Shown: positions 21,934 through 29,329 of the stretch, piece by piece | How positions within the stretch are numbered: position 1 is the first letter of the stretch | Layout: each line of letters opens with the position of its first letter | Assembly (NCBI GenBank): GCA_902467875.1 | Contig: CABQWP010000013.1 | Location: forward strand, 1 to 39,778 | DNA: 39,778 nt | Origin: an uncultured Collinsella sp. | Lineage (GTDB): Bacteria; Actinomycetota; Coriobacteriia; Coriobacteriales; Coriobacteriaceae | Reading direction: 5' to 3' | Translations under genes and position numbers: made by a program | Notes under the pieces: model-generated | What the model was told of the DNA's origin: nothing | Databases searched by the model: none | Seen by the model: only the letters and a program-made list of their open reading frames with translations

Positions 21934-22638
21934 ATGCCTTATTACTATGGTTACGGCTTTGGCATCGACCCGCTGTACCTGCTGGTTGTTCTTGTTTGTA
22001 CAGTGCTTGGCCTTGCTGCGCAGAGCTATATCAATTCGACGTACAAGACCTGGTCCAAGGTTCGCTCGGACGGCGACACGGGCGCCACGGTTGCTCGCCG
22101 CATGCTTGACGCCAACGGTTGCAATGCCGTGGGTATCAAGGGTGTCGCCGGTGAGCTCACCGACCATTACAACCCGCAGGATAACAACCTGTATCTGTCG
22201 GATGCCAACCGTTCGGGCGGTTCGGTCGCAAGCGTTGCCGTCGCCTGCCACGAGGCAGGCCATGCCGCCCAGCGTCAAAGCGGCTATGCCATGATGAAAG
22301 TACGTACCGCCCTCGTGCCGGTCGTCAACTTTACCCAGAACACCTGGACCATCGTGTTGCTCTTGGGCCTGTTTATGAACATTGCCGGGCTCACATCCCT
22401 CGCGTTGATCTTCTTCTCGTTTAGTGTACTGTTCCAGCTCGTTACGCTGCCTGTCGAGATTGACGCCAGCCGACGCGCCGTGGCGTACATCGAGCAGTCG
22501 GGTATGAGTTCCAAGCAGGTCAACGGTGCCAAGAAGGTACTGACGGCCGCCGCGCTTACCTATGTTGCCGCTGCGCTCACCTCGATTATTCAGCTGCTCT
22601 ATCTTATGGCTCGCTACAACAGAAACTCCAACCGATAA
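21934..22638 (+). CDS. YugP-like membrane zinc metallopeptidase
   Basis: A 234-residue membrane protein with a first hydrophobic helix (about 13-30), the zinc motif HEAGH at residues 106-110 (VACHEAGHAAQRQ), and two or three further helices (about 120-165 and 205-228). It matches the YugP family of putative neutral zinc metallopeptidases, whose substrates are not known. ATG 21934 has GGAGGAATT upstream. The next gene starts 115 bases on, after a GC-rich hairpin. Confidence 0.88.
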   Translation: MPYYYGYGFGIDPLYLLVVLVCTVLGLAAQSYINSTYKTWSKVRSDGDTGATVARRMLDANGCNAVGIKGVAGELTDHYNPQDNNLYLSDANRSGGSVASVAVACHEAGHAAQRQSGYAMMKVRTALVPVVNFTQNTWTIVLLLGLFMNIAGLTSLALIFFSFSVLFQLVTLPVEIDASRRAVAYIEQSGMSSKQVNGAKKVLTAAALTYVAAALTSIIQLLYLMARYNRNSNR

Positions 22639-22654
22639 CAAATTGGGTCGCTGG

Positions 22655-22684
22655 GCGCCGCGGGGATTCGTGTCCCCGCGGCGC
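22655..22684 (+). terminator. GC-rich hairpin after the metallopeptidase gene
   Basis: GCGCCGCGGGG (22655-22665) and CCCCGCGGCGC (22674-22684) are perfect 11-base arms with an 8-base loop, 16 bases past the stop codon. There is no T-run, so termination is plausible but not canonical. Confidence 0.5.
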
Positions 22685-22753
22685 TGTACTATGTGTTGGA
22701 CTTAAATTTGCGCAGGGCCGAAGCCCTTGTGCACGATGACGAAAGGAGGCTGC

Positions 22754-24205
22754 GTGGCAGGCTGGAATCTGACCGGCAATACCGTTTCCGCCGAGTTTGA
22801 CGGTTCGGACGAGCGGGAGCGCAAGGAGCTCAGCGTGAGCCAGGCGGTAGAAATCGCCGCCGGTGCGCTCGATGCCATTCCGCAGCTGAGTGTCCTGGGC
22901 GAGGTCACGGGTTTCCGTGGTCCCAACGCCCGAAGCGGCCACTGCTACTTCCAGATTAAAGACGACTCGGCCGCCGTCGACTGCATCATCTGGAAGGGCG
23001 CCTATCTCAAGCGTACCTTCGATCTGCGTGACGGCATGCAGGTGAGCTTTAAGGGCAGCTTCAACCTCTATAAGCCCACGGGTCGTATGAGCTTTGTCGC
23101 TCGCTCGTTTTCGCTGGCGGGGGAGGGTCTGCTGCGTCAACAAGTGGCGCAACTGGCCGAAAAGCTACGCCGTGAGGGTCTGATGGACGAAGCGCGCAAG
23201 CGCCGCATACCGGTGTTCTGCTCGCGCGTGGCGGTCGTCACCTCGCTTTCGGGTGCCGTAATCGATGACGTCAAGCGCACGCTGCGCCGTCGCAACCCGC
23301 TTGTCGAGCTTGTTTGCGTGGGGGCTAAAGTTCAAGGCGAGGGTGCGCCGTCAGAGCTCATTGAAGGCCTGCGCCGCGCCGCTGCCATTACGCCGGCGCC
23401 CGATTGCATCTTGCTGGTGCGCGGCGGCGGCTCCTTTGAGGACCTCATGACCTTTAATGACGAGGAGCTTGCCCGCGCGGTGGCGGCTTGTCCCGTGCCC
23501 GTGGTGACCGGCATTGGCCATGAGCCCGATACCTCGATTTGCGACATGGTGAGCGACCGTCGCGCCTCCACGCCTACGGCGGCGGCCGAATCGGTGGCGC
23601 CGGCTATGACGGAGTTGGCCGATGTGCTCGAGGCGCGCTATCAGCGTCTGGGTGCCGCGATGGCATCGATTATTGGGTCGGCCCAGGTCGACCTGGAGAT
23701 GCTCGATCAGCGCGGTCGCCGTGCCTGGGATACCTATACGGCTCGCTTGGGCGATGTGCTCGATGCGGCTGCGTGCCGCCCGTGCCTCAACGACCCAACG
23801 TTTATGGTTGAGCGTCGCGAGTCTGAGCTTGCCTTGACGGCCGATCGTCTGTCCGGCGCCATAACGCGTTCGGTTGGGGCCTTCCGCTCCAACTTCGAGC
23901 GTCTGCCCGAGCGCTTGATCGCAAGCACCTCGGGGCTCGATGGCAAGCGCCATGCGCTCACGCTTGCGAGTTCCCGCCTGGAGCATCAGGGGCGCACGAT
24001 GCTCAACAAACCTGCGTCCGATTTGGGCCGTGCGGCAGCCTCTCTCGATGCCCTGTCGCCGCTCAAGGTGCTTGCCCGCGGTTACTCCATCGCGTACAGC
24101 GATGACGGTGTGGCTACGAGCGCCAAGACCTTTAAGCCCGGCGACGCCATCCGCGTGCGCATGGCAGACGGCAACGTGGCGGCAACGGTCAATACGGTCG
24201 AGTAG
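22754..24205 (+). CDS. xseA: Exodeoxyribonuclease VII large subunit
   Basis: A 483-residue catalytic subunit of exonuclease VII, which degrades single-stranded DNA from both ends. The N-terminal OB-fold covers about residues 20-115 (LGEVTGFRGPNARSGHCYFQIKDD). The nuclease domain has VAVVTSLSGAVIDDV, then ILLVRGGGSFEDLMTFNDEELARAV and VVTGIGHEPDTSICDMVSDRRASTPTAAAE, followed by a long helical region and the C-terminal PLKVLARGYSI. GTG 22754 is the chosen start because AAAGGAGG lies four bases upstream; an ATG at 22739 precedes that site. xseB follows 42 bases downstream. Confidence 0.95.
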   Translation: MAGWNLTGNTVSAEFDGSDERERKELSVSQAVEIAAGALDAIPQLSVLGEVTGFRGPNARSGHCYFQIKDDSAAVDCIIWKGAYLKRTFDLRDGMQVSFKGSFNLYKPTGRMSFVARSFSLAGEGLLRQQVAQLAEKLRREGLMDEARKRRIPVFCSRVAVVTSLSGAVIDDVKRTLRRRNPLVELVCVGAKVQGEGAPSELIEGLRRAAAITPAPDCILLVRGGGSFEDLMTFNDEELARAVAACPVPVVTGIGHEPDTSICDMVSDRRASTPTAAAESVAPAMTELADVLEARYQRLGAAMASIIGSAQVDLEMLDQRGRRAWDTYTARLGDVLDAAACRPCLNDPTFMVERRESELALTADRLSGAITRSVGAFRSNFERLPERLIASTSGLDGKRHALTLASSRLEHQGRTMLNKPASDLGRAAASLDALSPLKVLARGYSIAYSDDGVATSAKTFKPGDAIRVRMADGNVAATVNTVE

Positions 24206-24247
24206 ACCGCGTTTCATAGCGATAAACCTTTAGGAAAGGAAACAGAT

Positions 24248-24514
24248 ATGGCAGAGAAGACCCCGGTCGAGCAGCTTACGTACAAGCAGGCCTCGCAGGA
24301 GCTGGAGCTCATCATCCGCAGCCTGGAGTCGGGCGACATGGAGCTCGAGGAGTCGCTCGAGAGCTACACCCGCGGCGTTGAGCTCCTCAAGAGCCTGCGC
24401 ACCCGCCTGTCCGATGCCGAGCAGAAGGTCTCGGTGCTCCTGAAGGATGTTGACGGCAACGACGTGCTCGCCGACGGCGAAGCCGCCAACACGGACGACA
24501 ACCTCTCGTTCTAG
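24248..24514 (+). CDS. xseB: Exodeoxyribonuclease VII small subunit
   Basis: An 88-residue helical protein that binds XseA to form the active nuclease. The family pattern is plain: LTYKQASQELELIIRSLESGDMELEESLESYTRGVELLKSLRTRL, then a short acidic tail. AGGAAAGGA lies upstream of ATG 24248. Directly downstream of xseA and almost certainly in the same operon. Confidence 0.94.
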   Translation: MAEKTPVEQLTYKQASQELELIIRSLESGDMELEESLESYTRGVELLKSLRTRLSDAEQKVSVLLKDVDGNDVLADGEAANTDDNLSF

Positions 24515-24563
24515 CCATCCCGACCAAATATAATTACCTTGGTCTGTGAGAAAGGAACCAAAC

Positions 24564-24899
24564 ATGTGCGATTGCATCTTCTGCAAAATTGCCAACCACG
24601 AGATCCCCTCGACCGTTGTCTATGAGGACGACCAGGTCATCGCCTTCGACGACCTCAACCCCCAGGCGCCGGTCCACACGCTCGTGATCCCCAAGAAGCA
24701 CTACAGCGACATCGCCGATAACGTGCCCGCCGAGACCATGGGCGCCATGGCCCACGCCATCCAGGAGGTCGCCAAGGTCAAGGGCTTGGAGGACGGTTTC
24801 CGCGTCATCTCCAACAAGGGCGTCAACGCCGGCCAGACCGTCATGCACTTCCACATGCACGTCCTCGGCGGCAAGAACCTGGGCGAGGACCTCATCTGA
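24564..24899 (+). CDS. HIT family (HINT-like) nucleotide hydrolase
   Basis: A 111-residue histidine-triad protein. The N-terminal CDCIFCKIANHEIPS, with two Cys pairs suited to zinc, and the C-terminal triad HFHMHVLGG are typical of bacterial HINT proteins, which hydrolyse nucleoside phosphoramidates and aminoacyl-adenylates. ATG 24564 has AAAGGA ten bases upstream; the frame from 24546 would add six residues with no ribosome site. It follows xseB by 49 bases. Confidence 0.93.
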   Translation: MCDCIFCKIANHEIPSTVVYEDDQVIAFDDLNPQAPVHTLVIPKKHYSDIADNVPAETMGAMAHAIQEVAKVKGLEDGFRVISNKGVNAGQTVMHFHMHVLGGKNLGEDLI

Positions 24900-24959
24900 G
24901 GACGCTTTTTCCTTGCAATGAAACGGAAGCTCAAGCACCGATAACTTATATATCAACGC

Positions 24960-24993
24960 AATAAACCCGAGCGCGAGGGCGTTTGGGTTTATT
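24960..24993 (+). terminator. Terminator between HIT and first acetate kinase gene
   Basis: AATAAACCC (24960-24968) pairs with GGGTTTATT (24985-24993), followed by ATTGAAG. It lies 61 bases after the HIT stop and probably isolates the acetate kinase gene, whose promoter must then lie within 24990-25046 or overlap the hairpin. Confidence 0.55.
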
Positions 24994-25046
24994 ATTGAAG
25001 CGTATGTAACCTGGCGGCGCCACACCGCCTGTTAGTAGGGAGACAC

Positions 25047-26225
25047 ATGAACGTTCTGGTCGTCAACGCAGGATCTTCGACCCTTAAGTATCAGGTCATC
25101 GATACCAAGTCCCACAAGGTGTCCGCAAAGGGCTCCTGCGAGCGCGTCTGCTTTACCGGCGGTACCTTCACCCACGCTGCCAACGGTTCCAAGAAGGTGA
25201 CCGAGAACATCGAGTTCCCCGACCACAAGGTCGCCATCGAGGTCGTCCTGAAGGACCTTGAGGCCAACGGCGTCAAGATCGAGGGCATCGGCCACCGTAT
25301 CGTTCAGGGCGGTTGGTACTTTGGTGATTCCTCCCTCGTCGACGAGGACGTCCTCGCCAAGATTCGCGAGGTCGCCCCGCTGGCGCCGCTGCACAACAAC
25401 CCCGAGGCCAACGTTATCGAGTACTGCCTGGAGCAGTATCCCGATCTGCCCAACGTCACGGTCTACGACACCGCTTTCCACTTCAACATGCCCGAGGTCG
25501 CCAAGACCTACGCCCTTCCCAAGGATGTTTGCGACAAGCTGCACATCCGTAAGTACGGCGCCCACGGCACCAGCTATCGCTACATCTCCAAGAAGGTCGC
25601 CGAGATGACCAACGGCGAGGCCCGCAAGGTCGTCGTGTGCCATATCGGCTCCGGCGCTTCCCTGTGCGCCATCGAGGACGGCAAGTGCATGGACACCACC
25701 ATGGGCTTGACGCCGCTCGACGGCGTCATGATGGGCACCCGCTGCGGCTCCATCGACCCGGCTACCGTGTGCTACCTGCAGCGCGAGGGTGGCTACACCT
25801 TCGACGAGGTCGACGAGATGATGAACAAGAAGTCCGGCCTTTTGGCTGTGACCGGCGGCAAGACCAACGACTGCCGCAACGTCGAGGAGCTCGCCGCCGC
25901 TGGTGACCCCGATGCTCAGCTCGCCTTCGACATGTTTGTCTACAAGATTGCCGCCAAGGCTGCCGAGATGGCTACTTCTATGTGCGGTATGGACACCCTG
26001 GTCTTTACTGCCGGTATCGGCGAGCACGCTCCGGCTGTTCGCGCCGGCGTTGCCGACCGTCTGGCCTTTATGGGCGTCAAGATGGATCATGCCCGCAACG
26101 CCCTGCGTGGTGACGGCGCTTGGTGCCTGTCTGCCAAGGATTCCAAGGTCAAGATTTTCGTCATCCCCACGGACGAGGAGTTCATGATCGCTTCCGACGT
26201 CGAGCGCATCGTCAACGGCAAGTAA
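25047..26225 (+). CDS. Acetate kinase, first copy (diverged)
   Basis: A 392-residue ASKHA-fold kinase that converts acetyl phosphate and ADP to acetate and ATP. Family motifs: NAGSSTLKYQ, GHRIVQGG, APLHN, YDTAFH, YGAHGTSYRY, MGLTPLDGVMMGTR and IPTDEEF. Two positions differ from the usual family: HIGSGAS where HLGNGAS is normal and is kept in the next gene, and TSY for TSH. Key catalytic Arg, His and Glu positions appear kept. ATG 25047 follows AGGGAGA. Codon use is strongly C-ending, like highly expressed genes. The gene is closed by its own terminator. The substrate may be acetate or another short acyl group. Confidence 0.9.
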   Translation: MNVLVVNAGSSTLKYQVIDTKSHKVSAKGSCERVCFTGGTFTHAANGSKKVTENIEFPDHKVAIEVVLKDLEANGVKIEGIGHRIVQGGWYFGDSSLVDEDVLAKIREVAPLAPLHNNPEANVIEYCLEQYPDLPNVTVYDTAFHFNMPEVAKTYALPKDVCDKLHIRKYGAHGTSYRYISKKVAEMTNGEARKVVVCHIGSGASLCAIEDGKCMDTTMGLTPLDGVMMGTRCGSIDPATVCYLQREGGYTFDEVDEMMNKKSGLLAVTGGKTNDCRNVEELAAAGDPDAQLAFDMFVYKIAAKAAEMATSMCGMDTLVFTAGIGEHAPAVRAGVADRLAFMGVKMDHARNALRGDGAWCLSAKDSKVKIFVIPTDEEFMIASDVERIVNGK

Positions 26226-26236
26226 TTGCAAGAGGG

Positions 26237-26275
26237 GAGGGGCTGGACGACCGAGCGCCGTTCGGCCCCTCTTTT
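26237..26275 (+). terminator. Intrinsic terminator after first acetate kinase
   Basis: GAGGGGC (26237-26243) pairs with GCCCCTC (26265-26271) and is followed by TTTT. It shows that the two tandem kinase genes are probably separate transcription units. Confidence 0.75.
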
Positions 26276-26305
26276 GCGCTCGTTGGGCGATATGCTGATA
26301 TCTAT

Positions 26306-26322
26306 TTATCAAGATATGATAA
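26306..26322 (+). promoter_or_regulatory. Dyad in the promoter region of second acetate kinase
   Basis: TTATCA-AGATA-TGATAA (26306-26322) is a perfect dyad inside the short AT-rich stretch 67 bases before the second acetate kinase gene. A neighbouring GATAT-GCT-GATATC lies just upstream. These suit a regulator site overlapping the promoter. The regulator is unknown. Confidence 0.4.
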
Positions 26323-26388
26323 CTTCTTATTAAAATGCGGCCGCCTTAAGGGGCCTGCGTCGACCGTATTGCACTGCGAAGGAGTCTC

Positions 26389-27567
26389 ATGAACGTACTT
26401 GTTGTCAACGCCGGCAGCTCAAGCCTTAAATATCAGCTTTTGGATACCGATACCCGCAAGGTTTTCGCCAAGGGCAACTGCGAGCGTATCGGATCGGACA
26501 TGGGCATCTTTGGCCACTCCGAGAACGGTGGCGCTAAGCAGACCGAGGAGGTCCCTTTCCCCGATCATCGCTCTGCTATCGCTCGCGTGCTCGAGGAGCT
26601 CGAGAAGACCGACTTTACGATTGATGGCATTGGGCATCGTATCGTTCAGGGCGGCTGGCACTTCGATGATTCCGCGGTCGTCGACGATGAGGTCATGGCT
26701 AAGATCCTTGAGGTGGCCCCGCTCGCTCCGCTGCACAATTACGGCGAGGCCGCAGCAATCGAATATTGCCGCGAGAAGTATCCGGAGCTGCCCAACGTGG
26801 CCGTCTTCGACACCTCGTTCCACATGACCATGCCCGAGGTCGCCTACACCTACGCGCTGCCCAAGGACGTGTGCGACAAGTACCACGTGCGCAAGTACGG
26901 CGCACACGGTACGAGCCACCGCTACGAGTGGATGATGGCCAAGGAGATCCTGGGCTCGCGCTGCCACCGCCTGCTTTCGTGCCATCTGGGCAACGGTGCT
27001 TCGCTTGCCGCCATTGAGGACGGCGTGTGCCGCGACACCACGATGGGCCTCACGCCGCTTGACGGCCTGATGATGGGCACTCGCTGTGGTTCCATTGACC
27101 CGGCTACCGTGTGCTACCTCCAGCGCGAGGGCGGCTACAGCTATCAGGAAGTTGATGACATGATGAACAAGCAGTCTGGTCTGCTTGCCATCTCGGGCAT
27201 CTCCAACGACGCCCGCGACATCCGCACGCGCGCCTCCGAGGGCGACGAGCGCTGCCTGCTCGCCTTCGATATGTTCGCCTATAAGGCCATGCAGCAGGCC
27301 GGTTCCATGATCGCTTCCATGGCGGGCGTGGACACCATTACCTTTACCGCCGGCATCGGCGAGAACGACTGGTCGATCCGCAAGGCCTTCTGCGACTGCT
27401 TTGAGTGGCTGGGCGTGCGCATCGACAACAACAAGAACCGCGAGGCCGTGGGCAACGGCCCACAGGTCATCAGCGCCGCCGGTTCCGCCGTCACGGTCAT
27501 GGTCATCCCCACCGACGAGGAATACATGATCGCCCACGACGTCGAGCGTTTGACCAAGAACAACTAA
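26389..27567 (+). CDS. ackA: Acetate kinase, second copy
   Basis: A 392-residue acetate kinase of exactly the same length as its upstream neighbour. It keeps the canonical motifs: NAGSSSLKYQ, HLGNGASLAAIEDG, YGAHGTSHRYEW, MGLTPLDGLMMGTR and IPTDEEYMIAHD. The two proteins align end to end without obvious gaps by eye, consistent with an old tandem duplication. ATG 26389 follows AAGGAG. It has its own promoter region and terminator. With pta, convergent downstream, it forms the acetate/ATP branch of fermentation. I regard this as the more typical AckA of the pair. Confidence 0.94.
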   Translation: MNVLVVNAGSSSLKYQLLDTDTRKVFAKGNCERIGSDMGIFGHSENGGAKQTEEVPFPDHRSAIARVLEELEKTDFTIDGIGHRIVQGGWHFDDSAVVDDEVMAKILEVAPLAPLHNYGEAAAIEYCREKYPELPNVAVFDTSFHMTMPEVAYTYALPKDVCDKYHVRKYGAHGTSHRYEWMMAKEILGSRCHRLLSCHLGNGASLAAIEDGVCRDTTMGLTPLDGLMMGTRCGSIDPATVCYLQREGGYSYQEVDDMMNKQSGLLAISGISNDARDIRTRASEGDERCLLAFDMFAYKAMQQAGSMIASMAGVDTITFTAGIGENDWSIRKAFCDCFEWLGVRIDNNKNREAVGNGPQVISAAGSAVTVMVIPTDEEYMIAHDVERLTKNN

Positions 27568-27589
27568 CGCGCGCATTTGCAAGTAAACG

Positions 27590-27625
27590 AAAGGCCTCCA
27601 GAGCAACAGCTCCGGAGGCCTTTTT
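27590..27625 (+). terminator. Intrinsic terminator after ackA
   Basis: AAAGGCCTCC (27590-27599) pairs with GGAGGCCTTT (27614-27623), with an inner GAGC/GCTC pairing, and ends in TTTTT. A standard intrinsic terminator 22 bases past the stop. Confidence 0.9.
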
Positions 27626-27640
27626 ACTAGCAGGTGGACG

Positions 27641-27826
27641 GCGGAAACCCCATCCCATTTCGAGCGCAAATACTGGGACACGCTTTCCGGTTGAGGCACG
27701 TTGCGGAAAGTGCGACCCACAATAAAGCAAAATTCCGTCCCAAAGTTTCCCAAACAGGCCCCAAGCGGAAGCCACATCCCACAATCCGCCTCCAAACTGG
27801 GATGTAGTTTCCGGCACAACAACCGC
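27641..27826. repeat. Three diverged dyad units at a 62-base period
   Basis: GCGGAA recurs at 27641, 27703 and 27765, exactly 62 bases apart. Each unit has CCCA about 11 bases on and ends with TTTCC about 43-48 bases on. Units 1 and 3 are dyads: GCGGAAA/GCGGAA, then TCCCA, a middle of about 18 bases, TGGGA or GGGA, then TTTCCGG. Unit 2 is more degenerate. Sequence between the conserved blocks differs, so these are old or fast-changing copies. Confidence 0.6.
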
Positions 27827-27975
27827 CGAAGCCCACCGGCCTTTCAATCTCCAAAGTGATCATCATCAGCAACGCCTGCGCTCCCAGCAACGGCACCCAT
27901 CCATTCAGATTTTCAGCTCCAGCTCGTAGCCAAGCCGCCGTCCACCCCGGATTCCCTGATTGCTACGTGGCGGCA
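27827..27975. other. Non-coding stretch between repeat units and palindrome
   Basis: Part of the 550-base gap between ackA and pta. The other parts are the terminator, the 62-base repeats and a large palindrome. I find no convincing ORF, ribosome site, promoter or clear hairpin in this part. Confidence 0.5.
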
Positions 27976-28102
27976 GGGACCCTACAGGGTAAAGCTCTGA
28001 AAATATTCCGCAGGACGCATGAAACCCCCGCCGCACGAAGTGCGCAGCGGGGGTTTCATGCATGTCCGAGGACGTTTTCAGAGCTTTACCCTGTAGGGTC
28101 CC
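27976..28102 (-). repeat. Large nested palindrome at the pta 3' end
   Basis: Outer arms of 28 bases (27976-28003 and 28075-28102) are perfectly complementary. Inside, 15-base perfect arms (28017-28031 and 28047-28061, GCATGAAACCCCCGC type) enclose CGCAC-GAA-GTGCG. On the pta-sense strand, GTCCT precedes the inner hairpin and TGCGGAA follows it, as in the elements at 31589 and 31792. The pta stop lies 15 bases away. No U-tract follows either side. Confidence 0.75.
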
Positions 28103-28117
28103 GAGGGGATATGTCCG

Positions 28118-29098
28118 CTACTCAGCCATCTGAGCCTGGACGGCGGTGATGGCCACGACACCCACGATGTCGTCGGCAGAGCAGCCGCGCGACAGATCGT
28201 TGACCGGCTTGGCGATGCCCTGCAGGATGGGGCCGTAGGCGTCGGCGCCGGCGAAGCGCTGGACCAGCTTGTAGCCGATGTTGCCGGCCTCGAGGTCGGG
28301 GAACACGAGCACGTTGGCCTTGCCGGCAACGGAGGAGCCGGGAGCCTTGAGCTGGGCGACGGTGGGGACAATAGCGGCATCGAGCTGCAGGTCGCCGTCG
28401 ATGGCGAGCTCGGGAGCCTTCTCCTTGCAGAACTTCACAGCCTCCTGGACCTTCTTGGCGACCTCGCCGCCAGCGGAGCCCATGGTGGAGTAGGAGAGCA
28501 TGGCCACGTGCGGCTCAACGTTGCCCATGAAGGTGGACCAGGAGTGAGCGGAGGCGATGGCGATCTCGGAGAGCTCGTCGGAGGACGGGTTGATGTTGAG
28601 GCCGCAGTCGGCGAAGATCAGCGTGCCGTCAGTGCCGAACTGCGGGGTGTCGGTGCACATCACGAAGAAGGCCGAGACCAGCTTGGTGCCCGGGGCGGTC
28701 TTGAGGATCTGAAGCGCGGGGCGCAGGGTGTCGGCGGTGGAGTGGCAGGCGCCGGAGACCAGGCCGTCGGCATCGCCCATCTTGACCATCATGGTGCCAA
28801 AGTAGGTGGCGTCCATCACCTGGGCACGAGCCTGCTCGATGGTAACGCCCTTCTTGGCGCGGAGCTCGGCAAACTTCTGCGCGTACTCCTCGTGCTTCTC
28901 GGCATTGCGCGGGTCGATGACGGTAGCGCCGGGAACGTTGATCTCGTCGGGGTTGCCCAGGATGACGATCTTTGCCAGGCCCTCCTCGATGATTTTGGTG
29001 GCCGCGACGATAGTGCGCGGATCCTCGCCCTCGGGCAGGACGATCGTCTTAAGGTCGGCCTTGGCGGCAGACTTCATACGGTTTAGGAAATCGCTCAT
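28118..29098 (-). CDS. pta: Phosphate acetyltransferase
   Basis: A 326-residue short-form Pta that swaps CoA for phosphate on acetyl-CoA to make acetyl phosphate, the substrate of the acetate kinases convergent with it. Typical motifs are VLPEGEDPRTIVAATKI at the N-terminus, KMGDADGLVSGACHSTADTLRPALQI, FADCGLNINPS, MLSYSTMGSAGG, and the C-terminal LVFPDLEAGNIGYKLVQRFAGADAYGPILQG. Length is that of single-domain Pta enzymes. ATG 29098 follows AAGGAG. A large palindrome lies at its 3' end. Confidence 0.95.
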   Translation of the reverse strand: MSDFLNRMKSAAKADLKTIVLPEGEDPRTIVAATKIIEEGLAKIVILGNPDEINVPGATVIDPRNAEKHEEYAQKFAELRAKKGVTIEQARAQVMDATYFGTMMVKMGDADGLVSGACHSTADTLRPALQILKTAPGTKLVSAFFVMCTDTPQFGTDGTLIFADCGLNINPSSDELSEIAIASAHSWSTFMGNVEPHVAMLSYSTMGSAGGEVAKKVQEAVKFCKEKAPELAIDGDLQLDAAIVPTVAQLKAPGSSVAGKANVLVFPDLEAGNIGYKLVQRFAGADAYGPILQGIAKPVNDLSRGCSADDIVGVVAITAVQAQMAE

Positions 29099-29150
29099 GT
29101 TACTCCTTACAAGCGTTTCGCTAAGCTCCAGGCACCCGGCTGTTCACGAA

Positions 29151-29173
29151 TAAACCCGCTGCTAGCGGGTTTA
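29151..29173 (-). promoter_or_regulatory. Hairpin in the pta leader
   Basis: TAAACCCGC (29151-29159) pairs with GCGGGTTTA (29165-29173). On the minus strand it is followed by TTCGTG, after a stem ending in TTTA. It lies 52 bases before the pta start and could be an attenuator or a 5' stabiliser. No upstream gene on this strand needs a terminator here. Confidence 0.45.
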
Positions 29174-29225
29174 CCTTTCAATTATGTACGCCGCGGTGCT
29201 TGAGCTTTCCTTGTGTGGCAAGCTC

Positions 29226-29251
29226 ATTATAGGACGCATTAGCGCTATAAT
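29226..29251. promoter_or_regulatory. Divergent -10 elements for pta and glf
   Basis: TATAAT lies on the plus strand at 29246-29251, toward glf, and on the minus strand at 29231-29226, toward pta. Their -35 boxes are weak. The two -10 elements are 14 bases apart, so the two promoters would interfere or be co-regulated. Confidence 0.45.
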
Positions 29252-29329
29252 CGCTCTGATAAATATGTCTCGAAGAATGTTCGAGAAAAGCCCAGCTAAC
29301 GAGCCCGTGGCTTTTGACAAGGAGTATCG

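Noticed and set aside
26419..27822. 467-codon minus-strand frame across ackA
   Set aside because: It is antisense to acetate kinase, with a composition typical of shadow frames.
27641..27826. CRISPR array
   Set aside because: Only three units, poor repeat identity, no equal-length unique spacers between identical repeats and no cas genes.
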